Origin: JACDAV01 sp964626755
GTDB lineage: Bacteria; Chloroflexota; Limnocylindria; Limnocylindrales; CSP1-4
DNA length: 64,000 bases
NCBI GenBank assembly: GCA_964626755.1
Contig: CAZVGO010000003.1
Coordinates: 6,682-70,681 of the forward strand
Direction: 5' to 3'
The notes beneath the pieces are model-generated. The model worked only from the letters and a program-made list of their open reading frames with translations. It ran no database searches and was not told where the DNA came from. This document shows positions 1 to 8,677 of this stretch, one piece after another (position 1 is the first letter of the stretch; each line of letters opens with the position of its first letter). Position numbers and translations under genes: made by a program.

Positions 1-643
1 CGGCCGAGGGCGCCTTGCGGATCACCGCCTCCGGCACGCCGATCGCCGCCGCGAGCTGGCGGACCTGGCTCTTGTACAGGTCGCCGATCGGGTTGAAGGC
101 GCACGCGGCGTCCCCGAAGAGCGTCGTGTAGCCGATGAGCGACTCGGTCTTGTTGCCCGTCCCGACGACGAGCCCGCCCCACGTGGCGGACCGGTCGTAG
201 AGCACCGCCATCCGCATCCGCGCCGCGAAGTTGCCGCGCCGAAGCGTCGAGGCATCGGGATCCGGGCCGTAGAAGCCATCGACCATCGGCGTGATCTCGA
301 CGACCTCGCTCGCCGTCCCGAGGCGCCGGACGATCTCCTCGGCGTCGCCGCGGGAAGCCGGCGACGACGTCCGGTACGGCATGAGCACGCAGAGCAGCTT
401 CTCCGGGCCGATCGCCTCCGAGACGAGGTACGCGACGAGGCCGGAGTCGATCCCGCCGGAGAGTCCGAGGACGGCCCGTTCGAACCCGGCCTGGCGAAGC
501 TGGCCCCGGATGAACTCGCCGATCACCCGCCGGGCGACGTCCGTGTCGATCGCCAGCTCCGGCGGCAGCTCGAACATCGACGTGCCGGCCGGACCTGGAC
601 CCGGACCCTGCCCCGCCGCTCGCGGTGCCGGCGCGTCGCTCAC
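1..643 (-). CDS. nadE: NAD+ synthetase, ATP-pyrophosphatase subunit (partial)
   Basis: Amidates nicotinate adenine dinucleotide to NAD+ using ATP; cytoplasmic. Reading down the minus strand from a GTG at 643, the protein shows the ATP-pyrophosphatase loop LSGGIDSG near residue 49, then VGTGNKTESLIGY and FGDAACAFNPIGDLYKSQV, all typical of the NadE synthetase domain. The C-terminus lies beyond the window edge, so only about 214 codons are visible; this is truncation by the window, not a broken gene. It lacks the N-terminal amidohydrolase domain of glutamine-dependent NadE. That domain is the separate gene just upstream, whose stop overlaps this start in a GTGA tetranucleotide, so the two are probably translationally coupled subunits. 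Confidence 0.93.
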   Translation of the reverse strand, partial: MSDAPAPRAAGQGPGPGPAGTSMFELPPELAIDTDVARRVIGEFIRGQLRQAGFERAVLGLSGGIDSGLVAYLVSEAIGPEKLLCVLMPYRTSSPASRGDAEEIVRRLGTASEVVEITPMVDGFYGPDPDASTLRRGNFAARMRMAVLYDRSATWGGLVVGTGNKTESLIGYTTLFGDAACAFNPIGDLYKSQVRQLAAAIGVPEAVIRKAPSA

Positions 644-1629
644 GGCCGGGCCTGCCGCGCCTTGCGCGCCCGCCGCGCCTGGAAGCCGATCGGCGGACCG
701 AGGTCCTCCGCCGGCCTGACGTCGAGGCCCGGCCCGGCGCCGGCCTCGGCGGTCGAGTCGGGCGCCATCCCGGCCCGCTCGGCGACGATCCGGGCCAGCT
801 CCCGCAGGTTCAGCTCCGGCCGCTCGTCGCGGAGCAGCGGCAACCCGACCCGCTCGCGCCGCACGTCGGCCAACGAGACGTCGACCGTGAACAGCCCCTC
901 GTCGTAGAGCGGCGCCCGGAAGAGCGACTCGCCACTCGGGCCGAGGACTTCCGAGCCGCCCCAGAACGAGATCGACTCGTCGACGCCCACCCGGTTGCAG
1001 AACACGACGAACGACGTCGTGAGCTGGGCGTACGTCCGCATCAGCGTCCGCCACGAGGTCGCCGTCCCGAGCCCCACCTCGTTCGTCGCCGCGAGGTCGC
1101 GGCCGGGCGATGACGAGACGTTGATCAGGAGCTGGGCACCGTCGAGGGCAAGGAGCTGGGGCACCGGGAGGTGCCAGAAGTCCTCGCAGATCGCGATCCC
1201 CACGCCGATACCCAGCCGGGAGGGCGTCGCCCGAAGGACGTCCCCGGCCGCGAAGAAGCGGCGCTCGTCGAACAGGCCGTATGTCGGCAGGAAGAGCTTC
1301 CGGTGGACGTGCCGGACCGCGCCGTCCTCGAGCAGGGCGGCCGCGATGAACAGCCGGTGATCGGCCGACTCCTCGACGAACGAGACGACCGCCGACAGGT
1401 CGCGGGTCGCCGAGGCGAGCTCCGCGAGGCGCGGGTCGTCGAGCCGGATCGCGACCTCCGCGGCGAGGTCCTGGAGCAGGTAGCCGGTCAGCCCGAGCTC
1501 CGGGAAGACCACGAGCCCGGCACCCTTCTCGCGGGCCTCATCGAGCAGCCGGTGGTGGGTGGCCAGGTTCTCGTCGAATAGCCCCAGGCGCGGGGCGATC
1601 TGGGCGAGCGCGATCCGGAGCGGCTGCAC
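640..1629 (-). CDS. Carbon-nitrogen hydrolase, glutaminase partner of NadE
   Basis: Nitrilase-superfamily amidohydrolase of 329 residues, expected to release ammonia from glutamine for NAD+ synthesis. The catalytic Glu-Lys-Cys triad is visible as VVFPELGLTGY, RKLFLPTYGLFDERRFF and GIAICEDFWH. These motifs match the N-terminal domain of glutamine-dependent NAD synthetases rather than generic nitrilases. I chose the GTG at 1629 because the conserved part begins at once (QPLRIALAQIAPR); the open frame extends upstream into poorly conserved sequence. The last 50 residues are a low-complexity tail. It overlaps nadE by GTGA. The split arrangement is inferred from adjacency; a free-standing omega-amidase-like role is the alternative. 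Confidence 0.87.
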   Translation of the reverse strand: MQPLRIALAQIAPRLGLFDENLATHHRLLDEAREKGAGLVVFPELGLTGYLLQDLAAEVAIRLDDPRLAELASATRDLSAVVSFVEESADHRLFIAAALLEDGAVRHVHRKLFLPTYGLFDERRFFAAGDVLRATPSRLGIGVGIAICEDFWHLPVPQLLALDGAQLLINVSSSPGRDLAATNEVGLGTATSWRTLMRTYAQLTTSFVVFCNRVGVDESISFWGGSEVLGPSGESLFRAPLYDEGLFTVDVSLADVRRERVGLPLLRDERPELNLRELARIVAERAGMAPDSTAEAGAGPGLDVRPAEDLGPPIGFQARRARKARQARP

Positions 1630-1720
1630 AGGCCGAGCATAGCGGGTCACCGCGGGGTGTCCGGCGGTGCCTCGCCGCCGCTCAAAATGAACGGACGGGC
1701 TCCGGAAGGCGTACAGACAG

Positions 1721-1749
1721 GTGACGACGCGGCGCGGCGGTGCTAGGCT
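1721..1749 (+). promoter_or_regulatory. Putative sigma70-type promoter of ABC operon 1
   Basis: GTGACG (1721-1726), a 17-bp spacer, then TAGGCT (1744-1749) with an extended TG at 1741. It lies about 115 bp upstream of the binding-protein start, which has a strong GGAGGAGG ribosome site near 1850. The match is by eye; no start-site data. Confidence 0.45.
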
Positions 1750-1865
1750 TCCCCGCACCCGCCACGGCGACTGCGTGTCGCGCTGCGGACGGAAGTCGCC
1801 CCGATCAGCCGGACAGGGGGAGGCCCGAGGTCCGGACCGGGGCCCTTGGAGGAGGAGTTCTGAGC

Positions 1866-3626
1866 ATGTCCCGATCACCGAGGTGGTCGCTGCTTGCCGT
1901 ATTCGCGGCAGTGGTGATCGTCTTCGCCGCCTGTACCCCGGGTGCGACGTCGCCGAGCCCGAGCTCGCCGGCCGGCGCCACGCCGCCGCCGGCCAGCATG
2001 GAGCCGTTCACCGCAATGGTCTACCCGGCAACGGGCGAAGCCCCGTGCGGGCAGGCGCCCTACACCGGCAACATCAAGAAGATCACCGCGCAGGACGCGC
2101 GCACCGTCGTCTTCGAGCTGTGCGCCTCGGACGTCGCGTTCCTTTCGAAGATCGCGTTCACCGCGTTCGCCATCAACGACACGGCCTGGCTCGAGTCGAA
2201 GATCGACCCGGCGGCGACCGAGAACCAGGACATCGTGGACCAGGTCAACGGCACCGGCCCGTACAGCCTTGGGAGCTGGGACCGGGGCTCGCAGATCGTC
2301 ATGCAGGCCAACCCCAATTACTGGGGCGAGGCGCCCACGACCCAGACCCTCGTGTTCCGCTGGGGCACCGAGGCCGCCCAGCGCCTGACGGAGCTGGCGG
2401 CCGGCACGGTCGACGGGATCGACAACGTCGGCCCCGAGGACTTCGCCACGGTCCAGGCCAACGCGGACCTCAAGCTCGAGCCACGTGAGGGCCTCAACAT
2501 CCTCTACATCGGGATGAACAACAACCCGACGATCGAGGGCTTCGACAACAGCAAGAACCCCTTCGCCAACGAGAAGGTCCGCCAGGCGATCGCGATGGGC
2601 ATCGACCGGCAGCGGATCACCGACCAGTTCTATCCGCCCGGGTCTGAGGTCTCGTCCCACTTCACGCCGTGCTCGATCCCGAACGGATGCGCCGGCGACG
2701 AGTGGTATGAGTTCGACGTGGCGGCGGCCAAGGCGCTCCTTGCCGAGGCGGGCTACCCGAACGGCTTCACGACGAAGATCTCCTACCGCAACGTCGCCCG
2801 CAGCTACCTGCCGAACCCGCCTGCCGTTGCAGCGGACCTCCAGCAGCAGCTGCAGGTCAACCTGAACATCACCGCGCCGCCCGACGAGCAGGAGTCGACG
2901 ACATTCCTCGACAACTCCGACGTCGGACGCCTCGACGGGCTCTATCTGCTGGGCTGGGGTGCCGACTATCCGGACGCCACGAACTTCCTGGACTTCCACT
3001 TCGGGGCCGGGGCGAGCGACCAGTTCGGCGACAAGTTCGACGACATCACCTCCGCCCTCACCGAGGGCGCCGGCGGTGCCGACGACGGTGCCCGCGCGCC
3101 GGCCTACGAGAGGGCGAACAACGCCATCAAGGCCCATGTCCCGATGATCCCTGTCGTCCACGGCGGCTCCGCGGTCGCCTACCGGGCGGATGTCCAGGAC
3201 ACTCACGCCTCGCCGCTCGGCAACGAGTACTTCGGCGTGATGACCCCGGGGGACCGCACCCAGTTCGTCTGGATGCAGAATGCCGAGCCGGGCGGCCTCT
3301 ACTGCGCCGACGAGACCGATGGTGAGTCGCTTCGGGTCTGCGAGCAGATGACCGAGCCGCTCTACGCGTACGAGATCGGCGGCACGGCAGCCGTGCCGGC
3401 GCTGGCCGAGCTGTGCGAGCCGAATGCCGAGCTGACGGTCTGGACGTGCACGTTGCGCGAGGCAACGTTCCACGACGGGGCGACGCTCGACGCGAACGAC
3501 GTCGTCCTCAGCTATGCGGTTCAGTGGGATACCCAGCACGAGCTCCACAAGGGCCGTGACGGGAACTTCGCGTACTTCCCCGGCCTGTTCGGTGGGTTCC
3601 TGAACCCGCCGCCGCCGGCCCCGTAG
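1866..3626 (+). CDS. Peptide ABC transporter substrate-binding lipoprotein, circularly permuted
   Basis: 586-residue lipoprotein of the family-5 (DppA/OppA) solute-binding class, anchored outside the membrane. The signal peptide ends in the lipobox FAAC with Cys23. The domain order is odd. Right after the Ser/Pro linker it starts with the part normally found about 100 residues into the domain (ARTVVFEL, then NGTGPYSLGSW from residue 129), runs through VRQAIAMGIDRQRI and WGADYPD, and ends with the segment that normally opens the domain (from residue 463; FHDGATLDANDVVLSYA near 535). One continuous frame encodes all of it. The ATG at 1866 has GGAGGAGG upstream. A hairpin and four transporter genes follow. 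Substrate specificity cannot be read from sequence. Confidence 0.88.
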   Translation: MSRSPRWSLLAVFAAVVIVFAACTPGATSPSPSSPAGATPPPASMEPFTAMVYPATGEAPCGQAPYTGNIKKITAQDARTVVFELCASDVAFLSKIAFTAFAINDTAWLESKIDPAATENQDIVDQVNGTGPYSLGSWDRGSQIVMQANPNYWGEAPTTQTLVFRWGTEAAQRLTELAAGTVDGIDNVGPEDFATVQANADLKLEPREGLNILYIGMNNNPTIEGFDNSKNPFANEKVRQAIAMGIDRQRITDQFYPPGSEVSSHFTPCSIPNGCAGDEWYEFDVAAAKALLAEAGYPNGFTTKISYRNVARSYLPNPPAVAADLQQQLQVNLNITAPPDEQESTTFLDNSDVGRLDGLYLLGWGADYPDATNFLDFHFGAGASDQFGDKFDDITSALTEGAGGADDGARAPAYERANNAIKAHVPMIPVVHGGSAVAYRADVQDTHASPLGNEYFGVMTPGDRTQFVWMQNAEPGGLYCADETDGESLRVCEQMTEPLYAYEIGGTAAVPALAELCEPNAELTVWTCTLREATFHDGATLDANDVVLSYAVQWDTQHELHKGRDGNFAYFPGLFGGFLNPPPPAP

Positions 3627-3653
3627 AGCTGTTCCCGCGTCGATCGAATTGAA

Positions 3654-3683
3654 GGGGGCGCCCGGCCTTCGGCCGGCGCCCCC
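3654..3683 (+). terminator. GC hairpin between binding protein and permease genes
   Basis: A 13-bp G+C stem with one bulged C (left arm from 3654, right arm 3671-3683) and a TTC loop, 27 bp after the binding-protein stop. There is no long T run. It probably acts as a partial terminator or mRNA stabiliser that raises binding-protein level over permease level, as between binding-protein and permease genes in other ABC operons. Confidence 0.65.
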
Positions 3684-3730
3684 TTCGCCATATCCGGCCG
3701 CAACGTCACGAGGTTCGACGACCACCCGCG

Positions 3731-4807
<1,077 letters not shown>

Positions 4808-4817
4808 GGCCCCGCCG

Positions 4818-5771
4818 ATGACCGTCACCGCCGAGCTGGCCGCCGAATCGCTCGTCCGCGCCCGACCGGCGAACCTGTGGCGCGATACCCTCCGGAACGT
4901 ACTCCGGCAGCGGTCCGCGGCCGTCGGGCTGACGATCCTCACGGCGCTCTTCCTCGTCGCGGTCCTCGCCGACTTCATCGCGCCGTACTCGCCGACGCAG
5001 TCGATGCTCGATCTCCCGGTGCCGGAGCAGGTGAGCCGCCAGCAACCCGAAACCCTCCGGCCGTGCGTCCACCTGCTGGGCTGCCCCGCGGATCGGCCGG
5101 AGCACCTGTTCGGCCTCGACGGCAACCTGCGCGACGAGTTCAGCCGGGTCGTCCACGGCTCGCGGGTCTCGCTCCAGATCGGATTCCTCACGGTCGGCTT
5201 TGCGATCGTCCTCGGCACCCTGATCGGCGCCGTCGCAGGCTACGCCGGTGGCTGGGTCGACAACGTCCTCATGCGCCTGATGGACATCGTCCTGTCATTC
5301 CCGAGCCTGCTCCTCGCGATCGCAATCGTCACGGTCCTCGGCTCGAGCCTGATCAATGCGATGATTGCGATCGGCATCGTCGCGATACCGGTCTACGCGC
5401 GCGTCATGCGGGCGTCCGTGCTCGCAACCCGGGAGGCGGACTACATCGCGGCGTCCCGGGCCCTCGGGGAGTCGGCGACCGGGTTGCTGCTCCGGCGGAT
5501 CCTGCCGAACTCGCTCACGCCGCTCATCGTCCAGGCGACACTCGGGATCGGCGGGGCGATCCTCGAGGTCGCGGCGCTGTCGTTCATCGGGCTCGGGGCG
5601 TCTCGGGAGGTCGCGGAGTGGGGCGGGATGATCGCGCTCGACCGCAACCTCATCAACTCCGTTCCCCACCTGCTGATCTTCCCGGGCATCGCGATCACCC
5701 TCACGGTCCTTGGGTTCAACCTTCTCGGCGACGGGCTGCGCGACGCGCTCGACCCACGCCTGAACCGCTGA
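4818..5771 (+). CDS. dppC: Peptide ABC transporter permease (DppC type)
   Basis: 317-residue partner permease. The N-terminal cytoplasmic stretch LWRDTLRNVLRQRSAAVGL precedes helix one, as in DppC/OppC. The periplasmic part contains HLFGLDGNLRDEFSRVVHGSRVSL, a variant of the family HxLGTDxxGRDxxSRxxxGxRxSL motif. The EAA-like loop reads YIAASRALGE...RRILPNSLTPLIV, and the end GDGLRDALDPRLNR is canonical. Two cysteines in RPCVHLLGCPADRPEH could form an extracytoplasmic disulfide. It heterodimerises with the preceding DppB-type protein. Confidence 0.93.
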   Translation: MTVTAELAAESLVRARPANLWRDTLRNVLRQRSAAVGLTILTALFLVAVLADFIAPYSPTQSMLDLPVPEQVSRQQPETLRPCVHLLGCPADRPEHLFGLDGNLRDEFSRVVHGSRVSLQIGFLTVGFAIVLGTLIGAVAGYAGGWVDNVLMRLMDIVLSFPSLLLAIAIVTVLGSSLINAMIAIGIVAIPVYARVMRASVLATREADYIAASRALGESATGLLLRRILPNSLTPLIVQATLGIGGAILEVAALSFIGLGASREVAEWGGMIALDRNLINSVPHLLIFPGIAITLTVLGFNLLGDGLRDALDPRLNR

Positions 5772-5781
5772 CGCCGGCGCA

Positions 5782-6999
5782 ATGACGACGACCGACGGAT
5801 CCACGACGAGCCTGGGGCCGCGCCTCGACCAGACGGTCGTCGAGGAGCTCGTCCCGGCATCCGCGCGGCGGACCCGCAAGCCGCGCGGCGAGCGGCCGCT
5901 CCTCGAGGTGAAAGGCCTCCGGACGTCCTTCTACACGAGCGACGGGGTGGTCCGGGCGGTCGACGGGATCGACTTTTACGTCGACCGGGGCGAGATCATG
6001 GGCCTTGTCGGCGAGTCGGGCTGCGGGAAGAGCGTGACGAGCCTGTCGATCATGCGCCTCGTCGCGCGGCCTGGGCGGATCGAGGCAGGCGAGATCCTGT
6101 TCGACGGCCACGACCTCCTCAAGCTCAGTAGCGAGCAAATGCGGAAGATCCGGGGCAACGAGATCGCGATGATCTTCCAGCAGCCGACGTCCGCGCTCAA
6201 CCCGGTCTGGGACGTCGGCCGCCAGATCGCCGAGGTCCTCGAGCTCCACCGGAACATGAAGCGGCGGGCGGCGCGGGCGCGGGCGCTCGAGCTCCTTCGG
6301 ATGGTCGGCATCCCCGATCCCGAGCGGAGGCTCAAGGCGCATCCCCACGAGATGTCCGGCGGGATGGCCCAGCGGGTGATGATCGCGATGGCCCTCGCCT
6401 GCGAGCCGGATCTCCTCATCGCCGACGAGCCGACGACGGCCCTCGACGTCACGATCCAGGCCCAGATCCTCGATCTCATCCGGAACCTCCGCGACGAGAC
6501 CGGGACCGCGATCATTCTCATCACCCATGACCTCGGCGTGGTCGCCGAGACGTGCGACCGGGTCGCTGTCATGTACGCCGGCGAGATCGTCGAACAGACG
6601 GACGTCGTGTCGCTGTTCCGCGACCCGCTCCACCCGTACACCCGCGGCCTCATCGGATCGATCCCGGTCGTCGGCGAGGTCCGCGACGAGCTGTCGGTCA
6701 TCCCCGGCAACGTCCCCAACCTCATCGACCTCCCGGCGGGCTGCCGGTTCGCGCCGCGCTGCGCCGCCCGGGTCGCCGAGAACGTCGTCCTCGCCCTCGA
6801 TTCCCATCCCGCGCTCCTCCCGGTCCGCCCGGACCACGACGTGCGCTGCTGGCTCTACCACGATATCGAGGGCAGGCTCCTGCCCCGGGCCGCCGCGGCC
6901 GTTGCCACGGGCACGTCCGTGGCTGAGGCGTCGAAGGCCGCCGAGCACACGGGCGTCGGTGCGCCGGCGCCGGGCGCCGGCGACGTGGCCCCCGGATGA
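5782..6999 (+). CDS. dppD: Peptide ABC transporter ATPase (DppD type)
   Basis: 405-residue ATPase that drives the importer. Walker A is GESGCGKSV, the signature MSGGMAQRV, Walker B LLIADEPTTALDV, and the switch histidine is in LITHDLGVVAE. The C-terminal oligopeptide-transporter extension contains HPYTRGLIGSIP and the cysteine-bearing GCRFAPRCAARVAENV. In DppD/OppD this C-terminal region binds a [4Fe-4S] cluster, but only two of the usual cysteines plus CWLYHD are clear here. Residues 1-38 are a poorly conserved extension, so the true start could be internal. It overlaps the next gene by ATGA (6996-6999). Confidence 0.92.
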   Translation: MTTTDGSTTSLGPRLDQTVVEELVPASARRTRKPRGERPLLEVKGLRTSFYTSDGVVRAVDGIDFYVDRGEIMGLVGESGCGKSVTSLSIMRLVARPGRIEAGEILFDGHDLLKLSSEQMRKIRGNEIAMIFQQPTSALNPVWDVGRQIAEVLELHRNMKRRAARARALELLRMVGIPDPERRLKAHPHEMSGGMAQRVMIAMALACEPDLLIADEPTTALDVTIQAQILDLIRNLRDETGTAIILITHDLGVVAETCDRVAVMYAGEIVEQTDVVSLFRDPLHPYTRGLIGSIPVVGEVRDELSVIPGNVPNLIDLPAGCRFAPRCAARVAENVVLALDSHPALLPVRPDHDVRCWLYHDIEGRLLPRAAAAVATGTSVAEASKAAEHTGVGAPAPGAGDVAPG

Positions 7000-8102
7000 C
7001 CGCCACACCCGCACCCGCTCCCGGGCCCGCGCCGTCGCCCGTCGTCGCCCGCGCCGCGGCTCCGGTGGCCGGCGAGGCGCCGCTCGTCGAGGTCCGCGAC
7101 CTCGTCAAGCACTTCCCGATCCGGGGCGGGATCCTCCAGCGGACGGTCGGGCTCGTCCAGGCGGTCGACCGGGTCAACTTCGAGGTCCGGCGCGGCGAGA
7201 CGCTCGGGCTCGTCGGCGAGTCGGGCTGCGGCAAGACGACGGTCGGCCGGCTCGTCCTCCGGCTGATCGAGCCGACGTCGGGCTCGATCCTGTTCGAGGG
7301 CGAGGACATCACCACCTTGCGGGGCGCCGACCTGAAACGGATCCGGCGCGAGATGCAGATCATCTTCCAGGACCCGTATGCGTCACTCGACCCGCGCACC
7401 CCGATCGGCGACAGCATCGGCGAGGGGCTCCGGATCCACCGGATCGGGACGCCCGCCGAGCGGCGCGAGAAAGTCCGCCGGATCATGGACATGGTGGGGC
7501 TGGCGCCGTACCACGCGCGCCGCTATCCGCACGAGTTCTCCGGCGGCCAGCGGCAGCGGATCGGGATCGCCCGCGCGCTCGTCCTCGAGCCGAAGCTCGT
7601 CGTGTGCGACGAGCCGGTCTCGGCGCTCGACGTGTCGATCCAGGCGCAGGTCCTCAACCTCCTGAAGTCGCTCCAGCGCGAGCTCGACCTGACGTACGTG
7701 TTCATCGCCCACAACATGGGCGTCGTCGAGCACATCAGCGACCGGGTCGCGGTGATGTACCTCGGCAAGATCGTCGAGGTCGCCGAGCGGATCGAGATGT
7801 TCCAGGACCCGGAGCATCCGTACACCCAGGCGCTCATGTCGGCGATCCCGATCCCGAACCCGGAGCAGCGCCGCCAGCGGGTCATCCTCACGGGCGACGT
7901 CCCGAGCCCCGTCAACCCGCCCAGCGGGTGCCGCTTCAACCCGCGCTGCCAGCTCCGGGCAGAGCTTGGAAGCCCTGACATCTGCTGGCAGCAGGAGCCG
8001 CTCCTGGTCCGCGCCGGCGAGGGCGCCGACCACCTGGCAGCCTGCCACTTCCGGGGCGCGGGAGCGGCGGCCCCGGCGAGCGCGGGCGGCCGGCCGGCCT
8101 GA
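6996..8102 (+). CDS. dppF: Peptide ABC transporter ATPase (DppF type)
   Basis: 368-residue second ATPase of operon 1, expected to heterodimerise with the DppD-type subunit. Walker A GESGCGKTTVGRL, signature FSGGQRQRIGIARAL, Walker B VVCDEPVSALDV and IAHNMGVVEHISD are all intact. The family C-terminal part HPYTQALMSAIPIPNPEQRR and GCRFNPRCQLRAELG is present. The first 25 residues are Pro/Ala-rich and variable. It is the last gene of the operon; its stop is only 20 bp from the stop of the convergent lipoprotein gene, and I see no clear terminator between them. Confidence 0.93.
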   Translation: MTATPAPAPGPAPSPVVARAAAPVAGEAPLVEVRDLVKHFPIRGGILQRTVGLVQAVDRVNFEVRRGETLGLVGESGCGKTTVGRLVLRLIEPTSGSILFEGEDITTLRGADLKRIRREMQIIFQDPYASLDPRTPIGDSIGEGLRIHRIGTPAERREKVRRIMDMVGLAPYHARRYPHEFSGGQRQRIGIARALVLEPKLVVCDEPVSALDVSIQAQVLNLLKSLQRELDLTYVFIAHNMGVVEHISDRVAVMYLGKIVEVAERIEMFQDPEHPYTQALMSAIPIPNPEQRRQRVILTGDVPSPVNPPSGCRFNPRCQLRAELGSPDICWQQEPLLVRAGEGADHLAACHFRGAGAAAPASAGGRPA

Positions 8103-8122
8103 GGCGTTCTCCTCCAGACCCG

Positions 8123-8677
8123 CTACCTGAGCAACCGCCGCTGGTGCTCGAGGGCCTCGACCAGGAGCGCCGAGAGCTCCGGCCGCAGCGCCACGTACTC
8201 GCCGAGCGCCTGCGCCAGCTCGACGTTCGCCTGCTCGATCCCGTCCGCGTCGCCCGCGTCGATCGCGTCCCGCAAGTTCGTCGAGGCCTCGATCAACGCG
8301 GGCAGCACCACGCGGTAGCGGGCCGCGATCGGGCGGGTGACCTCGAAGTCGTCGATCTGGTCGACCCGCTCGAGAAGAATCGTCAACCCGGTCAGCCCCG
8401 CGGCGGCCTCGCGCATGAGGCCGAGATCCTGCTCGGCGATCGATCGCTGGAGGTCCGAGCTTGCCTTGCCGATCTCGTTGTCGGCCGAACCGAGGGCAAT
8501 CACGGCGAGGGCCACCTGGCCCGGCCAGTTCGTCGGGCTGGGCCCCGGCCGCCCCGAGGCGCCCGGTGACCCGGTGGCGCGGGAGTCGCTGACCGTCGGG
8601 CCGCCTCCGCAGGCGCCCACGACGAGGGTCATCGCGAGGAACCCGGCCGCCACGGCCCCGGGGCGGAGCGCGCTCAC
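8123..8677 (-). CDS. Small lipoprotein of unknown function, last gene of ABC operon 2
   Basis: 184 residues starting at a GTG that overlaps the upstream ATPase stop (GTGA). The N-terminus ALRPGAVAAGFLAMTLVVGAC is a lipoprotein signal with Cys at about residue 24, followed by a Gly/Ser/Pro linker. The mature part is predicted mostly helical (EIGKASSDLQRSIAEQDLGL, ANVELAQALGEYVALRPELS) with no motif that I recognise. Tight coupling to the transporter genes suggests an accessory role outside the membrane, perhaps for the operon-2 binding protein; this is inference. No catalytic residues are evident. Confidence 0.72.
   Translation of the reverse strand: MSALRPGAVAAGFLAMTLVVGACGGGPTVSDSRATGSPGASGRPGPSPTNWPGQVALAVIALGSADNEIGKASSDLQRSIAEQDLGLMREAAAGLTGLTILLERVDQIDDFEVTRPIAARYRVVLPALIEASTNLRDAIDAGDADGIEQANVELAQALGEYVALRPELSALLVEALEHQRRLLR

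Noticed and set aside
1..643. nadE as a pseudogene
   Set aside because: It simply runs off the window edge; the frame is open with intact motifs.
1740..1865. Upstream ATG start of the operon-1 binding protein
   Set aside because: It would put 42 arginine- and proline-rich residues before a normal lipoprotein signal and overlap the promoter; ATG 1866 has a strong ribosome site.
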